Origin: Anaerolineae bacterium
GTDB lineage: Bacteria > Chloroflexota > Anaerolineae > JAFGEY01
Assembly: GCA_016931365.1 (NCBI GenBank)
Contig: JAFGEY010000179.1
Span: 1 to 22,461 of the forward strand
DNA length: 22,461 nucleotides
Direction: 5' to 3'
Under the pieces are notes generated by a model. That model made no database searches. It was not told the origin of the DNA and saw only the letters and a program-made list of their open reading frames with translations. The stretch's first letter is position 1. Each line of letters begins with the position of its first letter. Of this stretch, positions 1 through 6,759 are shown piece by piece. Made by a program: the position numbers and the translations under genes.

Positions 1-123
1 CGAGACGACGCGGACGCCCTTCTTTTGAGATGCAGAAACTCGTCGAAAAATGGTGCAATTGACCACGATTAAGTGCAGGGATACCGAGAGCGGCCTCGCC
101 TGATTTTACGACGAGTTAGCCTA
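1..123. other. left edge, no supported gene
   Basis: No convincing gene is visible here. Short open stretches run off the left edge in more than one frame (for example a + strand frame that stops at 70-72), so the tail of an outside gene cannot be excluded. There is no clear terminator after the minus-strand gene that ends at 124. Confidence 0.4.
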
Positions 124-348
124 TCAATCTCGGATCGCCACTTGATAGCGGTCGGCGTATTTGCCTAACAGTTCCAGTGCCTTTTCCGGTTTGAGATTGG
201 TCTCGAAAAAAAAGCGCCACTTGGGTGGAGTGGGATCCCACCGCGTATAGCTGCACAGACCGTACCGCTGAAGTCGCTCCTGAATCACCAGACATGCTTC
301 AAAACCGCCCTGGCCTCGGACGGTATAGCACTCCTCCAATCGCTCCAT
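124..348 (-). CDS. small hypothetical protein (start uncertain)
   Basis: I do not recognise this protein. It is soluble and charged, with no signal peptide or membrane segment. The frame is open back to a TTG at 423, which would give 99 residues. However, a strong promoter (TTGACT, 17 bp, TATACT) lies at 428-400 inside that extension, so the transcript probably begins near 393 and the first in-frame ATG is at 348-346, giving 74 residues. An AAAGG sequence lies 12 bases upstream of that ATG, which is rather far. The C-terminal half has an alternating pattern (KWRFFFETNL, then a helix KPEKALELLGKYADRY) that suggests a small alpha/beta fold. It is divergent from the PIN/TRAM operon. No function can be assigned. 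Confidence 0.5.
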   Translation of the reverse strand: MERLEECYTVRGQGGFEACLVIQERLQRYGLCSYTRWDPTPPKWRFFFETNLKPEKALELLGKYADRYQVAIRD

Positions 349-399
349 TGCTCCATCGAACCTTTCCAGTCGGACTTGTGCATGGTCATTGTTGTATCT

Positions 400-428
400 A
401 GTATAAAGTGCTTTTGCTCCCAAGTCAA
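400..428 (-). promoter_or_regulatory. sigma-70 type promoter of the small minus-strand gene
   Basis: Reading the minus strand, TTGACT (428-423) is followed by a 17-bp spacer and TATACT (405-400). Both hexamers match the consensus at five of six positions. Transcription would start near 393, downstream of the longest possible start codon of the gene it serves. Confidence 0.6.
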
Positions 429-458
429 GAGATTTTCAAGTTAGAGTCCGAACCTATT

Positions 459-487
459 TTGACTTTTGCCTTCGAATGTGATAATAT
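459..487 (+). promoter_or_regulatory. promoter of the PIN/TRAM operon
   Basis: TTGACT (459-464), a 17-bp spacer and TAATAT (482-487) form a good housekeeping-type promoter. An overlapping GATAAT at 480-485 is an alternative -10 with a shorter spacer. It is divergent from the promoter at 400-428, with 30 bp between the two -35 boxes. The leader to the ATG at 606 would be about 110 nt. Confidence 0.6.
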
Positions 488-533
488 GAGATAACATTCT
501 ATGATATTATTACAATTATTCCGTCCTTTGTCT

Positions 534-566
534 CTTGAATTTTTAACCCGAAAGGAGAAATTCAAG
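534..566 (+). promoter_or_regulatory. 5' UTR hairpin before the PIN/TRAM gene
   Basis: CTTGAATTT (534-542) pairs perfectly with AAATTCAAG (558-566) around a 15-nt loop that contains AAAGGAG. No T-run follows, so it is not a terminator. It could protect the leader or bind a factor; no known riboswitch motif is visible. Confidence 0.35.
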
Positions 567-605
567 CTCAAACAACAAGAACGGTGTGTAACACAAGGAG
601 GTCGT

Positions 606-1667
606 ATGAGCGTTGAATTTGTGTTACGCCTGATCGGGATGGTGGTGTTAGCCATTGTAGGCTGGCAGTTGGGCATCAACCTGGCCAGAGAAGTGGGCAG
701 CTCCGACGCAGAACAAGTACGTTACGTCCTTATCCTTTCTTTATCCGGCGCTGCGCTGGGCAGTTTGCTCACCCCCTGGTTTACCACCAAACCGCTCAGG
801 TGGATACGCGAACGCATCCGTAGCCTGCCCGCACAACAACTGGTGGCGATCATGATCGGCCTGGTCATCGGACTGGTCGTCGGTGCATTGCTCTCTATTC
901 CCCTGTCCAACCTCCCCGAACCGTGGGATGGCATTGCTCCTATCGCATTTACAGTGCTTTTTGCCTGGCTTGGCGTGGCGATCATGGTGATGCGCGCGCG
1001 CGACATCGAAAACCTGCTTAAACTGCGGCGCACGGGTCTCTCGGGCGAGGATAAAACCGCGCCCAAAAACGAGCGCATGATCTTGCTCGATTCCAGCGTG
1101 ATCATCGACGGGCGCATCGCCGACATTGCCCAGACCGGATTTGTCCAGGTGCCAATGGTCGTGCCCCACTTTGTGCTCAATGAGGTGCAATACATCGCTG
1201 ACTCGTCGGACGATATGCGGCGGGTGCGCGGTCGACGCGGGCTGGAAGTGCTGAACCGTATGCGCAAAAACTCGCCCACGCCCGTTCGCATCTCGGACAT
1301 GGACATCGAGGACGTGAACAACGTCGACGACAAATTGATTATGCTGGCTCGCCAACTGCACTGCCCGGTGATGACCAACGACTTTAACCTCAATCGCGTC
1401 GCCGAAATCCAGGGTGTCCAAGTGCTCAACATCAACGAGCTGGCCAACGCAGTCAAAGTCATCTATTTGCCGGGCGAAACCTTCCAAGTGCGGATCATCC
1501 AGCAAGGCCGCGATCCCTCTCAGGGCGTCGGATATCTGGACGATGGAACGATGGTCGTCGTTCAGAATGGAGTCAATTACGTTGACAAGACCGTCGACGT
1601 CGAGGTCACGCGTGCGATCCAGACCGCCGCCGGGCGGATGATCTTTGCCGACATCCGAGCAAGATGA
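606..1667 (+). CDS. membrane PIN/TRAM domain protein (YacL family)
   Basis: Predicted membrane-anchored PIN-domain ribonuclease with a C-terminal TRAM RNA-binding domain. The start is ATG 606, because AAGGAGG lies 4 bases before it; the frame is open 35 codons further upstream without such a site. The protein is 353 residues. Four hydrophobic segments are visible at about 3-23, 38-59, 78-100 and 110-129. The PIN domain covers about 158-275 and keeps the acidic metal-binding residues: D162 in LLDSSVIIDGR, E193 in FVLNEVQ, D241/D242 in NVDDKLI and D259 in MTNDFN. The TRAM domain covers about 289-348. Length and layout match B. subtilis YacL. It is first in a three-gene operon, and its stop overlaps the next ATG (ATGA at 1664-1667). 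The RNA target is not known for the family, so RNase activity is inferred from the fold. Confidence 0.9.
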   Translation: MSVEFVLRLIGMVVLAIVGWQLGINLAREVGSSDAEQVRYVLILSLSGAALGSLLTPWFTTKPLRWIRERIRSLPAQQLVAIMIGLVIGLVVGALLSIPLSNLPEPWDGIAPIAFTVLFAWLGVAIMVMRARDIENLLKLRRTGLSGEDKTAPKNERMILLDSSVIIDGRIADIAQTGFVQVPMVVPHFVLNEVQYIADSSDDMRRVRGRRGLEVLNRMRKNSPTPVRISDMDIEDVNNVDDKLIMLARQLHCPVMTNDFNLNRVAEIQGVQVLNINELANAVKVIYLPGETFQVRIIQQGRDPSQGVGYLDDGTMVVVQNGVNYVDKTVDVEVTRAIQTAAGRMIFADIRAR

Positions 1668-2941
1668 GCGTACGGGTCTGTTTCTCGCCCAGCCAACTCA
1701 CACACCTCGACATCGACAACGCGCGCACAGCTCTTTTTAACTGGCTTTTTGCCCGGCAGTACGGCGGCGCATTTGTCTTGCGTGGTCGAGTTGAAAGTGA
1801 GCTTGACGCTCTGTGCACAGAGTTGCGCTGGCTTGGCTTGGATTGGGATGAGCAGCCCATCCTTCAATCAGAGCGTCTCGCGCTGTATCAGGCGTACGCG
1901 AGACAGTTGGTCGACCAGGGCCAAGCACATCACAATGACGCTCAATCCACCACCGCCGAATCTGCAATTTCACTCAAAATCTCCCATAACGGTCAAATCC
2001 ATATCAATGATCTCGTCCTTCGTGAATTTGATTCCGCGTTGAACGATCCCTTTCCGATCGATCTCGACGGCCACCCTTCGCCGCTGTTTGCCGATGTGGT
2101 CGACGATCACCTGTCTGAAGTGACGCACGTCATTCGCAGCGTAGACGACCTGCCCGATGTCCCTTACCGGCTTCAATTATACGAAGCACTGGGATGGACG
2201 CCGCCGCAGTTCGCCCACCTGCCATCGATCGCCGATCATCGCGACACACCACTGCACGTTTTCAGATCAGAAGGCTATTTCCCGCCCGCCCTGGTCAACG
2301 CGCTGGCCCTGCTGGGTTGGTCGCCCAAGGGCAAGCGGCGTGTTTGGAGCCTGGACAAGCTGGTCGCTCAATTCGACATTCGTCGGATCTCTCGCCACCC
2401 GGCGACTTTTGACCGGGACGCACTCGACTGGTTCAACCGGCGTTATCTGAGCCAGTTTGATGCTGAGACACTGGCCGAAATGTTTATTCCTCGCTGGCAG
2501 GATGCGTTTGGCGTTGCGCACCGCGCAGACGGCACCGGCCTTTCCCCCGTTAAGTGGCAGCGACTTGTGACCGCGGCGATCCGTGACGAAACGCACTATC
2601 TGGCCCAGGCGGTCGATCTGGCGCGCCCCTTTTTCGCCGACCAATTTCCTGTGCAAGCCGACGCCGTCGAAACGCTGGCACAGCCCTATGCGCCCGACGT
2701 GCTGCGCGCTTTTGTCGACGGCCTCTCGACGCTCGAACCCTTTGCCTACGATCCCCTCGACCGCTTGGTGACCGCGCTGCGCTATCAATTCAAAAACTCG
2801 CACGGCATCCGCAGCCGCGATTCAATGTTTGTGGTCCGCGCCGCGCTGACCGGGCAGTTGGGCGGGCCGTGCCTGATCGAAGCGTGCCTGCTACTGGGCC
2901 GGACGCGCTGCATCGAACGCGCCCAGGCGGCCTTGCAATGA
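1664..2941 (+). CDS. glutamyl-tRNA synthetase-like protein lacking catalytic motifs
   Basis: This is a full-length homologue of bacterial GluRS (425 residues against about 470-490) that appears unable to activate glutamate. The family signature is clear in NARTALFNWLFARQYGG (19-35), LGLDWDEQP (57-65), DVVDDHLSEVTHVIR (144-158), LYEALGWTPPQFAHLP (172-187) and a reduced C-terminal anticodon-binding part ending in ALTGQLGGP (394-402). The active-site motifs are lost: the HIGH region reads THLDIDNAR (13-21), the IEDTD loop is GRVES, RGEDHL is RSVDDL (158-163), and the KLSKRHG loop is about DHRDTPLHV (191-199). The frame is intact and is overlapped at both ends by its operon partners, so it looks maintained and not decayed. 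It is not Glu-Q-tRNA(Asp) synthetase, which keeps the catalytic motifs and lacks the anticodon domain. A tRNA-binding or regulatory role is a guess. A canonical gltX should exist elsewhere in the genome. Confidence 0.8.
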   Translation: MSVRVCFSPSQLTHLDIDNARTALFNWLFARQYGGAFVLRGRVESELDALCTELRWLGLDWDEQPILQSERLALYQAYARQLVDQGQAHHNDAQSTTAESAISLKISHNGQIHINDLVLREFDSALNDPFPIDLDGHPSPLFADVVDDHLSEVTHVIRSVDDLPDVPYRLQLYEALGWTPPQFAHLPSIADHRDTPLHVFRSEGYFPPALVNALALLGWSPKGKRRVWSLDKLVAQFDIRRISRHPATFDRDALDWFNRRYLSQFDAETLAEMFIPRWQDAFGVAHRADGTGLSPVKWQRLVTAAIRDETHYLAQAVDLARPFFADQFPVQADAVETLAQPYAPDVLRAFVDGLSTLEPFAYDPLDRLVTALRYQFKNSHGIRSRDSMFVVRAALTGQLGGPCLIEACLLLGRTRCIERAQAALQ

Positions 2942-3561
2942 CCCATACTCTCTACTTTGCCACCACCAACCAAGCCAAGTTGGCCCAACTGCGCTGGATT
3001 GCCGGACACCTGGGCAGTGACGTGTGCATTATCGCCGCCGCCGAGCGGTTTGGCGAGGCCGTCCGCTACGACGAGATCGGCGAAACGGAATTAGAGATTG
3101 CCAGGCAGGGTGCGCTCGCCGTTGCTGTGCGGATCGGCGTGCCCGTGCTGGCCGAGGATACCGGCCTGTATGTCGATGCGCTGGGCGGTCAGCCGGGCGT
3201 CCGCGCAGGACACTATTTGAAACAACAGGGGCGCCAGGACATTTTGGATCGACTCGGCGGCGTATCAGATCGCCGGGCAGAGATCGTCTCTGCCGTGGCC
3301 TATGCTGCGCCCGGCGGCGACGTATCCACCTGGGTGCACCGCGTCGCGGGTCAGGTCATCGACGTGGAACGCTGGACGCCGGGCCTGCCCAACTGGATCG
3401 CGCCCACGCCAGACAATCCCCTGGGCGGCGGCTACAACGCCATTTTCGTGCCGGTTGGCGAAACACGCACACTGGCCGAGATTCAACCCGTCGAGGCCGT
3501 GGACTGGGGTTACCGCGAACCCAATTTCATCGCCTTGCTGCGGAAACTGGGTGTTGCCTGA
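2938..3561 (+). CDS. divergent RdgB/HAM1-type non-canonical purine NTP pyrophosphatase
   Basis: Member of the HAM1/RdgB family, which hydrolyses dITP, XTP and ITP to monophosphates to keep them out of nucleic acids. The protein is 207 residues from the ATG overlapping the previous stop (ATGA at 2938-2941). Recognisable motifs are FATTNQAKLAQL (7-18), GETELEIARQGA (48-59), and LAEDTGLYVDALGGQPGV (71-88) with the catalytic acidic pair E73/D74. GGGYNAIFVP (163-172) stands for the usual FGYDPIF, and GYREPNFIALLRKL (191-204) stands for the usual SHRGxALxxL. The loss of SHR, which contacts the base in characterised members, and the D to N change in GYD suggest altered substrate choice or reduced activity. 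It is the last gene of the operon. The -35 box of the cysS promoter overlaps its final codons. Confidence 0.8.
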   Translation: MTHTLYFATTNQAKLAQLRWIAGHLGSDVCIIAAAERFGEAVRYDEIGETELEIARQGALAVAVRIGVPVLAEDTGLYVDALGGQPGVRAGHYLKQQGRQDILDRLGGVSDRRAEIVSAVAYAAPGGDVSTWVHRVAGQVIDVERWTPGLPNWIAPTPDNPLGGGYNAIFVPVGETRTLAEIQPVEAVDWGYREPNFIALLRKLGVA

Positions 3562-3582
3562 CATCATTATGTGTGATATAAT
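3554..3582 (+). promoter_or_regulatory. cysS promoter with extended -10
   Basis: TTGCCT (3554-3559), a 17-bp spacer and a perfect TATAAT (3577-3582), preceded by the extended -10 TGA (3574-3576). Transcription would start near 3589, about 20 nt before the leader peptide ATG. The -35 lies inside the last codons of the rdgB-like gene. Confidence 0.75.
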
Positions 3583-3608
3583 AAGCTCACTTGACGGAAA
3601 GGTTCAAA

Positions 3609-3662
3609 ATGAACATTCACGCCTGCATCTGTATGGGGACCCTCGATTTGCCGCCTGGTTGA
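3609..3662 (+). CDS. cysS leader peptide with two Cys codons
   Basis: A 17-codon open frame, MNIHACICMGTLDLPPG followed by TGA. AAAGG ends at 3602, six bases before the ATG, which is ideal ribosome-binding-site spacing. Cys codons 6 and 8 (TGC 3624-3626 and TGT 3630-3632) are a strong enrichment for such a short peptide placed directly upstream of the cysteinyl-tRNA synthetase gene. The first Cys codon lies inside the left arm of a hairpin (3621-3629), and the stop codon lies just before the right arm (3666-3674). This is the layout expected of an attenuation leader. Its function is inferred from layout alone. Confidence 0.65.
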   Translation: MNIHACICMGTLDLPPG

Positions 3663-3715
3663 TCCGGTGCAGGTTTGTGCTGCCTGGCCCCCGTCACCGA
3701 TGCGGTGAACGGGGG
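3621..3715 (+). promoter_or_regulatory. putative Cys-tRNA-responsive transcription attenuator of cysS
   Basis: Four segments can be drawn. Segment 1, GCCTGCATC (3621-3629), contains a Cys codon and pairs with segment 2, GGTGCAGGT (3666-3674), over 9 bp with two G-U pairs. Segment 2 also includes CGGTG (3665-3669), which can pair with CACCG (3695-3699) in the left arm of the terminator; CAGG (3670-3673) can add pairs with CCTG (3683-3686). The same pentamer CGGTG recurs as the right inner arm of the terminator (3703-3707), so segments 2 and 4 compete for one partner. A ribosome stalled at the Cys codons would free segment 2 and prevent termination. A ribosome at the stop codon (3660-3662) would cover segment 2 and allow termination. 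Confidence 0.6.
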
Positions 3716-3724
3716 TTTTTGTTT
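3688..3724 (+). terminator. intrinsic terminator in the cysS leader
   Basis: CCCCCGT plus CACCG (3688-3699), triloop ATG, then CGGTG, one bulged A and ACGGGGG (3703-3715), followed by TTTTTGTTT. A 12-bp GC-rich stem with a T-run is a strong rho-independent terminator. It lies between the leader peptide and cysS, so it must be read through for cysS expression. Confidence 0.8.
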
Positions 3725-3762
3725 CCAACCACCAAACTACCCAACGACCGGGAGGAATTTAT

Positions 3763-5235
3763 ATGTCTCTGCAACTATACAACTATTTGACGCGAAAAAA
3801 GGAAATATTTGAACCGCTTCACGAAGGCTTTGTCGGGATGTACGTCTGCGGCCCGACCGTGTACGGCCACGCGCACATCGGCCACGCCAAAGCCTATATC
3901 TCGTTCGACGTGCTGCACCGCTATCTGGAATATGTTGGCTACCGGGTGCGCTATGTGCAAAACATCACCGACGTCGGCCATCTGACCGACGACGCCGACG
4001 AAGGCGAAGACAAGATCGGCAAGCAGGCGCAAAAGGAACGGGTCGAGCCGATGGAGGTGGTCGAGTTTTACACGCGCTCCTTTTTCGAGTCGATGGACGC
4101 ACTCAACGTGCTCCGCCCTGACATCTCGCCGCGCGCCAGCGGCCATGTGCCGGAGCAGATCGAACTGGCCGAGGAGCTGATTGCCAAAGGCGTCGCCTAT
4201 GAAAGCAACGGCTCGGTCTTTTTCTCGGTCAAAGATTGGCCCCCCTATGGCAAGCTCTCCGGGCGCAAAGTGGAAGAGCAAGAAGAGGGCGCGCGGGTCG
4301 AGATCAACCCCGACAAGCGCGACCCGCGAGACTTTGCCGTGTGGCGCGCGGCGACATCCGATCACATTATGCAGTGGTCCAGTCCTTGGGGCCAGGGCTA
4401 TCCCGGCTGGCACGCCGAGTGCACGGTCATGTCGCGCAAATATCTGGGCCTGCCCTTTGACATCCACGGCGGCGGGCTGGAAAACATCTTTCCGCACAAC
4501 GAGAGCGAGGTCGCTCAGTGCGAGGCCGCCTACGGCACCGAGTTTGCGCACTTTTGGGTGCTCAACAACATGGTCACCGTCGACGGCACCAAGATGGGCA
4601 AGAGCCTGGGCAATTTCACCACCGTCAAGGACGCACTGACCCGACACGCACCGACGACGATTCGCTTTTTCGTCCTCAGCAGCCATTATCGCTCCAACAC
4701 CGATTTTTCAGACGAGGCACTGGAAGCGGCAGGCAAGGGCTACGAGCGGCTGATCGGCGCGGTGGGACAGGTTCGCCAGAGGTTGGCGAGCCAGCAACTG
4801 GCTGGAGCCGACGTCGAGCAGGCGGCCGACGATGCGTTTGGGCAGGTGATCGCACAGCACAAGGCGCGCTTTTTGGCGGCGATGGATGACGATCTGAACA
4901 CGCCGCAAGCCATGGCGACGTTGTTCGATCTGAACAAGGTGGTCAACACGCTTCTCAACAGCGGCGACGCGGTCAGTGGGGGCACGCTCAAGGCCGTCGA
5001 CGAGGCATACCGAGAGCTGGGCGGCGGCATCCTGGGCCTGATCCCCGATCAACTGCCGCAGGAGGCCGCGGCCGGCCTGGACGATGCACTGATGCGCCTG
5101 ATCATCGACCTGCGCGCCCAGGCGCGCAGCAGCAAGGATTGGGCCACCGCCGACACGATCCGCCGCCGGCTGACCGAGATCGGCGTCTCGCTGGAGGATC
5201 GACCGGAAAGCACCGTCTGGCGGCTGGACAAGTAG
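3763..5235 (+). CDS. cysS: cysteinyl-tRNA synthetase
   Basis: Charges tRNA-Cys with cysteine using ATP in the cytoplasm. The 490-residue protein is slightly longer than E. coli CysS (461). GGAGG lies 7 bases before ATG 3763. The HIGH motif is exact in YGHAHIGHA, and the KMSKS loop is KMGKS at 277-281. The four zinc ligands of the family are present and correctly spaced: C29 in YVCGPTVY, C220 in WHAECTVMS, and H245 and E249 in PHNESE. The C-terminal part (from about 330) fits the helical DALR-type tRNA-binding domain. All catalytic motifs are intact, in contrast to the GluRS-like gene upstream. The gene has its own promoter and a putative Cys-codon attenuator, and ends before a + strand terminator at 5254-5293. 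Confidence 0.97.
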   Translation: MSLQLYNYLTRKKEIFEPLHEGFVGMYVCGPTVYGHAHIGHAKAYISFDVLHRYLEYVGYRVRYVQNITDVGHLTDDADEGEDKIGKQAQKERVEPMEVVEFYTRSFFESMDALNVLRPDISPRASGHVPEQIELAEELIAKGVAYESNGSVFFSVKDWPPYGKLSGRKVEEQEEGARVEINPDKRDPRDFAVWRAATSDHIMQWSSPWGQGYPGWHAECTVMSRKYLGLPFDIHGGGLENIFPHNESEVAQCEAAYGTEFAHFWVLNNMVTVDGTKMGKSLGNFTTVKDALTRHAPTTIRFFVLSSHYRSNTDFSDEALEAAGKGYERLIGAVGQVRQRLASQQLAGADVEQAADDAFGQVIAQHKARFLAAMDDDLNTPQAMATLFDLNKVVNTLLNSGDAVSGGTLKAVDEAYRELGGGILGLIPDQLPQEAAAGLDDALMRLIIDLRAQARSSKDWATADTIRRRLTEIGVSLEDRPESTVWRLDK

Positions 5236-5253
5236 GGCCTATCTCCCAAGATC

Positions 5254-5293
5254 CTTGCTTGCAATGGTTTCCATTGCCTGTGCAAGAATTTTT
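5254..5293 (+). terminator. rho-independent terminator after cysS
   Basis: Stem CTTGC (5254-5258) with GCAAG (5282-5286) and, after a small internal loop, GCAATGG (5261-5267) with CCATTGC (5271-5277) around a TTT loop. It is followed by AATTTTT. It lies 18 nt after the cysS stop. Confidence 0.75.
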
Positions 5294-5341
5294 CCCGGCA
5301 GGCAGGCCCTGTTCAATTCCGATTTATTCGGGATGGGAAAC

Positions 5342-5383
5342 AAAAACGAGCCTTGCCGATATTGATACATCGGCAAAGCTCGT
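5342..5383 (-). terminator. rho-independent terminator after the DarA-like gene
   Basis: ACGAGC and TTGCCGAT (5346-5360) pair with ATCGGCAA and GCTCGT (5369-5383), giving 14 pairs with one mismatch and an 8-nt loop. On the minus strand the stem is followed by TTTTTG (the AAAAA run at 5342-5346). It is convergent with the cysS terminator; the + strand side has no T-run. Confidence 0.8.
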
Positions 5384-5404
5384 CAATTGATGAGCTAAAA
5401 GCAA

Positions 5405-5707
5405 TCAAGAGGGAATGCGCGCGCGCTCCATATCGACCACAAACACGGTCGCTGCATTCATCTGGTGACGTCCCGGCCGACGCCACCATCCTTTTTGCGA
5501 ATGCGGCTTGGTGTTGACTTTGATGATCTCCATGACCTGATCGACCCGTTCTTCCTCGACGCCGATCATTAGCGTCGCATTGCCATGCCGCAGAAACCCA
5601 CCCGTGGTCGACATTTGCGTGACGCCGAACCCGGCTTCATTCAACACCTTGACCAACTCTGGCGTGTCTTCAATGTGAACGATACTGATGACCATTTTCC
5701 CGGCCAT
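5405..5707 (-). CDS. PII-like cyclic-di-AMP receptor (DarA/PstA family)
   Basis: Small PII-like trimeric signalling protein of the DarA/PstA (DUF970) family, which binds c-di-AMP; downstream partners are poorly known. The 100-residue sequence carries STTGGFLRHGN (33-43) and LMIGVEEERVDQV (46-58), matching the family's TTGGFL..GN and MIGVE motifs, and ends with the AATVFVVDMER strand. It is slightly shorter than B. subtilis DarA (109), with a short loop before the last strand. AAAGGAG lies 8 bases before ATG 5707. It forms a single-gene transcription unit with a consensus promoter upstream and a strong terminator after it. The assignment to the family is firm; c-di-AMP binding is inferred. Confidence 0.88.
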   Translation of the reverse strand: MAGKMVISIVHIEDTPELVKVLNEAGFGVTQMSTTGGFLRHGNATLMIGVEEERVDQVMEIIKVNTKPHSQKGWWRRPGRHQMNAATVFVVDMERARIPS

Positions 5708-5757
5708 GGCTCACTCTCCTTTGCCTATATAGGCCAACCATCTTGTTCAATGCGCAC

Positions 5758-5786
5758 ATTATAGCAGAACCACGCTCAGGTGTCAA
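5758..5786 (-). promoter_or_regulatory. full-consensus promoter of the DarA-like gene
   Basis: On the minus strand TTGACA (5786-5781), a 17-bp spacer and TATAAT (5763-5758), with the extended -10 TGC directly before it. All twelve consensus bases match. The start would be near 5751, giving a leader of about 45 nt to ATG 5707. The rest of the gap 5787-5889 shows no gene and no clear terminator for the sucD-like gene. Confidence 0.85.
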
Positions 5787-5889
5787 CGAGCACAAGCCAT
5801 TGTCCAACTGCAAGCCCTGGGTATGCGGTTGAAACGACCCGGTGGCGCGGTTTCCTATAACCAATCACACCTGCCAGCGATTGTACATC

Positions 5890-6759
5890 TTACACGCTAT
5901 TCCTGTCCAACAGTTGCGTCACCTCCACCAGCGATCGCGCGACACGCGTCCCGGCGCGCTCGAATGCCTCCATTTTGAGCTGCGCCATATCGCCATACCC
6001 CTCGATCATCGCCCCGGCGTGACCCATCTTACGGCCGGGCGGCGAGGTCTGCCCGGCGACAAAGGCAACGACCGGTTTGCTCATCCGATCGGCGACAAAT
6101 TCGGCGGCGCGCTCTTCTTCCTGCCCGCCAATCTCCCCGACGATAAGAACCTGCTCGGTGGTCGGATCGTCCTCAAACATCGCCAGCACATCGATAAAGC
6201 TCATACCCAAGATCAACCCGCTGCCCACGCAAACCACCGTCGACTGGCCGAATCCGGCGCGAGTGAGCAGACAAACCGATTCATAGGTCAACGAGCCACT
6301 GCGTGAAACTACGCCTACTGTACCGGGTTTGAGGAATTCCGGCGCCAGCACGCCCGCCAGACAACGGCCCGGCGTAAACACGCCGGCGCTGTCTGGGCCG
6401 ATCAGGTGAATCGACTTGTCGCGCAGGTAGGATCGAACGCGCACCATATCCCACACCGGCACCAGCGAAGTGATGCACACAGCCGCCTCCAGCCCAACGT
6501 CGACCGCTTCGAGGATCGCTTCTTCGACCTGGCTGGCCAGTACGGCAATGATCGCCACGTTAGCGCCAGTCGCCGCGACCGCCTCTCTAGCCGTGTCAAA
6601 GATAGGCACCCCGGCAACCCACTCACCGCCATGCCCATCGTCGACCCCGGCGACCACGTGCGTGCCGCCGGCGACCATCCGTTCGGCGCACAATTGCCCT
6701 TTGTTGGTGGTGATGCCCTGCACCAGCAGCCGCGTATTTTGATCGACCAGAATGCTCAT
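5890..6759 (-). CDS. succinyl-CoA ligase alpha subunit-like protein with altered loops
   Basis: SucD-family subunit: Rossmann-type CoA-binding domain followed by the ligase domain that carries the phospho-histidine. It is 289 residues, the normal length. The start is ATG 6759 with AAGGAGA 7 bases before it, overlapping the sucC-like stop (ATGA). H247 in KMGHAGAM is the conserved phosphorylated histidine; SRSGSLTYE (152-160), GFGQST (169-174) and GEIGGQEEERAA (208-219) are conserved. Other normally constant loops are changed: GxTGxxG is GITTNKG (15-21), ITEGIP is ITSLVP, GPNCPG is GPDSAG (121-126) and GGDPIPG is GSGLILG (179-185). The acyl substrate may therefore not be succinate; a malate- or other acyl-CoA ligase is possible. 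Confidence 0.85.
   Translation of the reverse strand: MSILVDQNTRLLVQGITTNKGQLCAERMVAGGTHVVAGVDDGHGGEWVAGVPIFDTAREAVAATGANVAIIAVLASQVEEAILEAVDVGLEAAVCITSLVPVWDMVRVRSYLRDKSIHLIGPDSAGVFTPGRCLAGVLAPEFLKPGTVGVVSRSGSLTYESVCLLTRAGFGQSTVVCVGSGLILGMSFIDVLAMFEDDPTTEQVLIVGEIGGQEEERAAEFVADRMSKPVVAFVAGQTSPPGRKMGHAGAMIEGYGDMAQLKMEAFERAGTRVARSLVEVTQLLDRNSV

Noticed and set aside
1664..2941. Canonical gltX, or Glu-Q-tRNA(Asp) synthetase
   Set aside because: HIGH and KMSKS equivalents are lost, so canonical activity is unlikely. Glu-Q-RS keeps those motifs and lacks the C-terminal anticodon part that is present here.
3589..3762. T-box riboswitch upstream of cysS
   Set aside because: No T-box consensus (AGGGTGGNACCGCG-like) or specifier-loop architecture is visible. 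The Cys-codon leader explains the structure better.
5708..5889. Terminator for the sucD-like gene
   Set aside because: Only a weak GAAAC/GTTTC pairing without a T-run is visible; transcription may run into the DarA-like gene.
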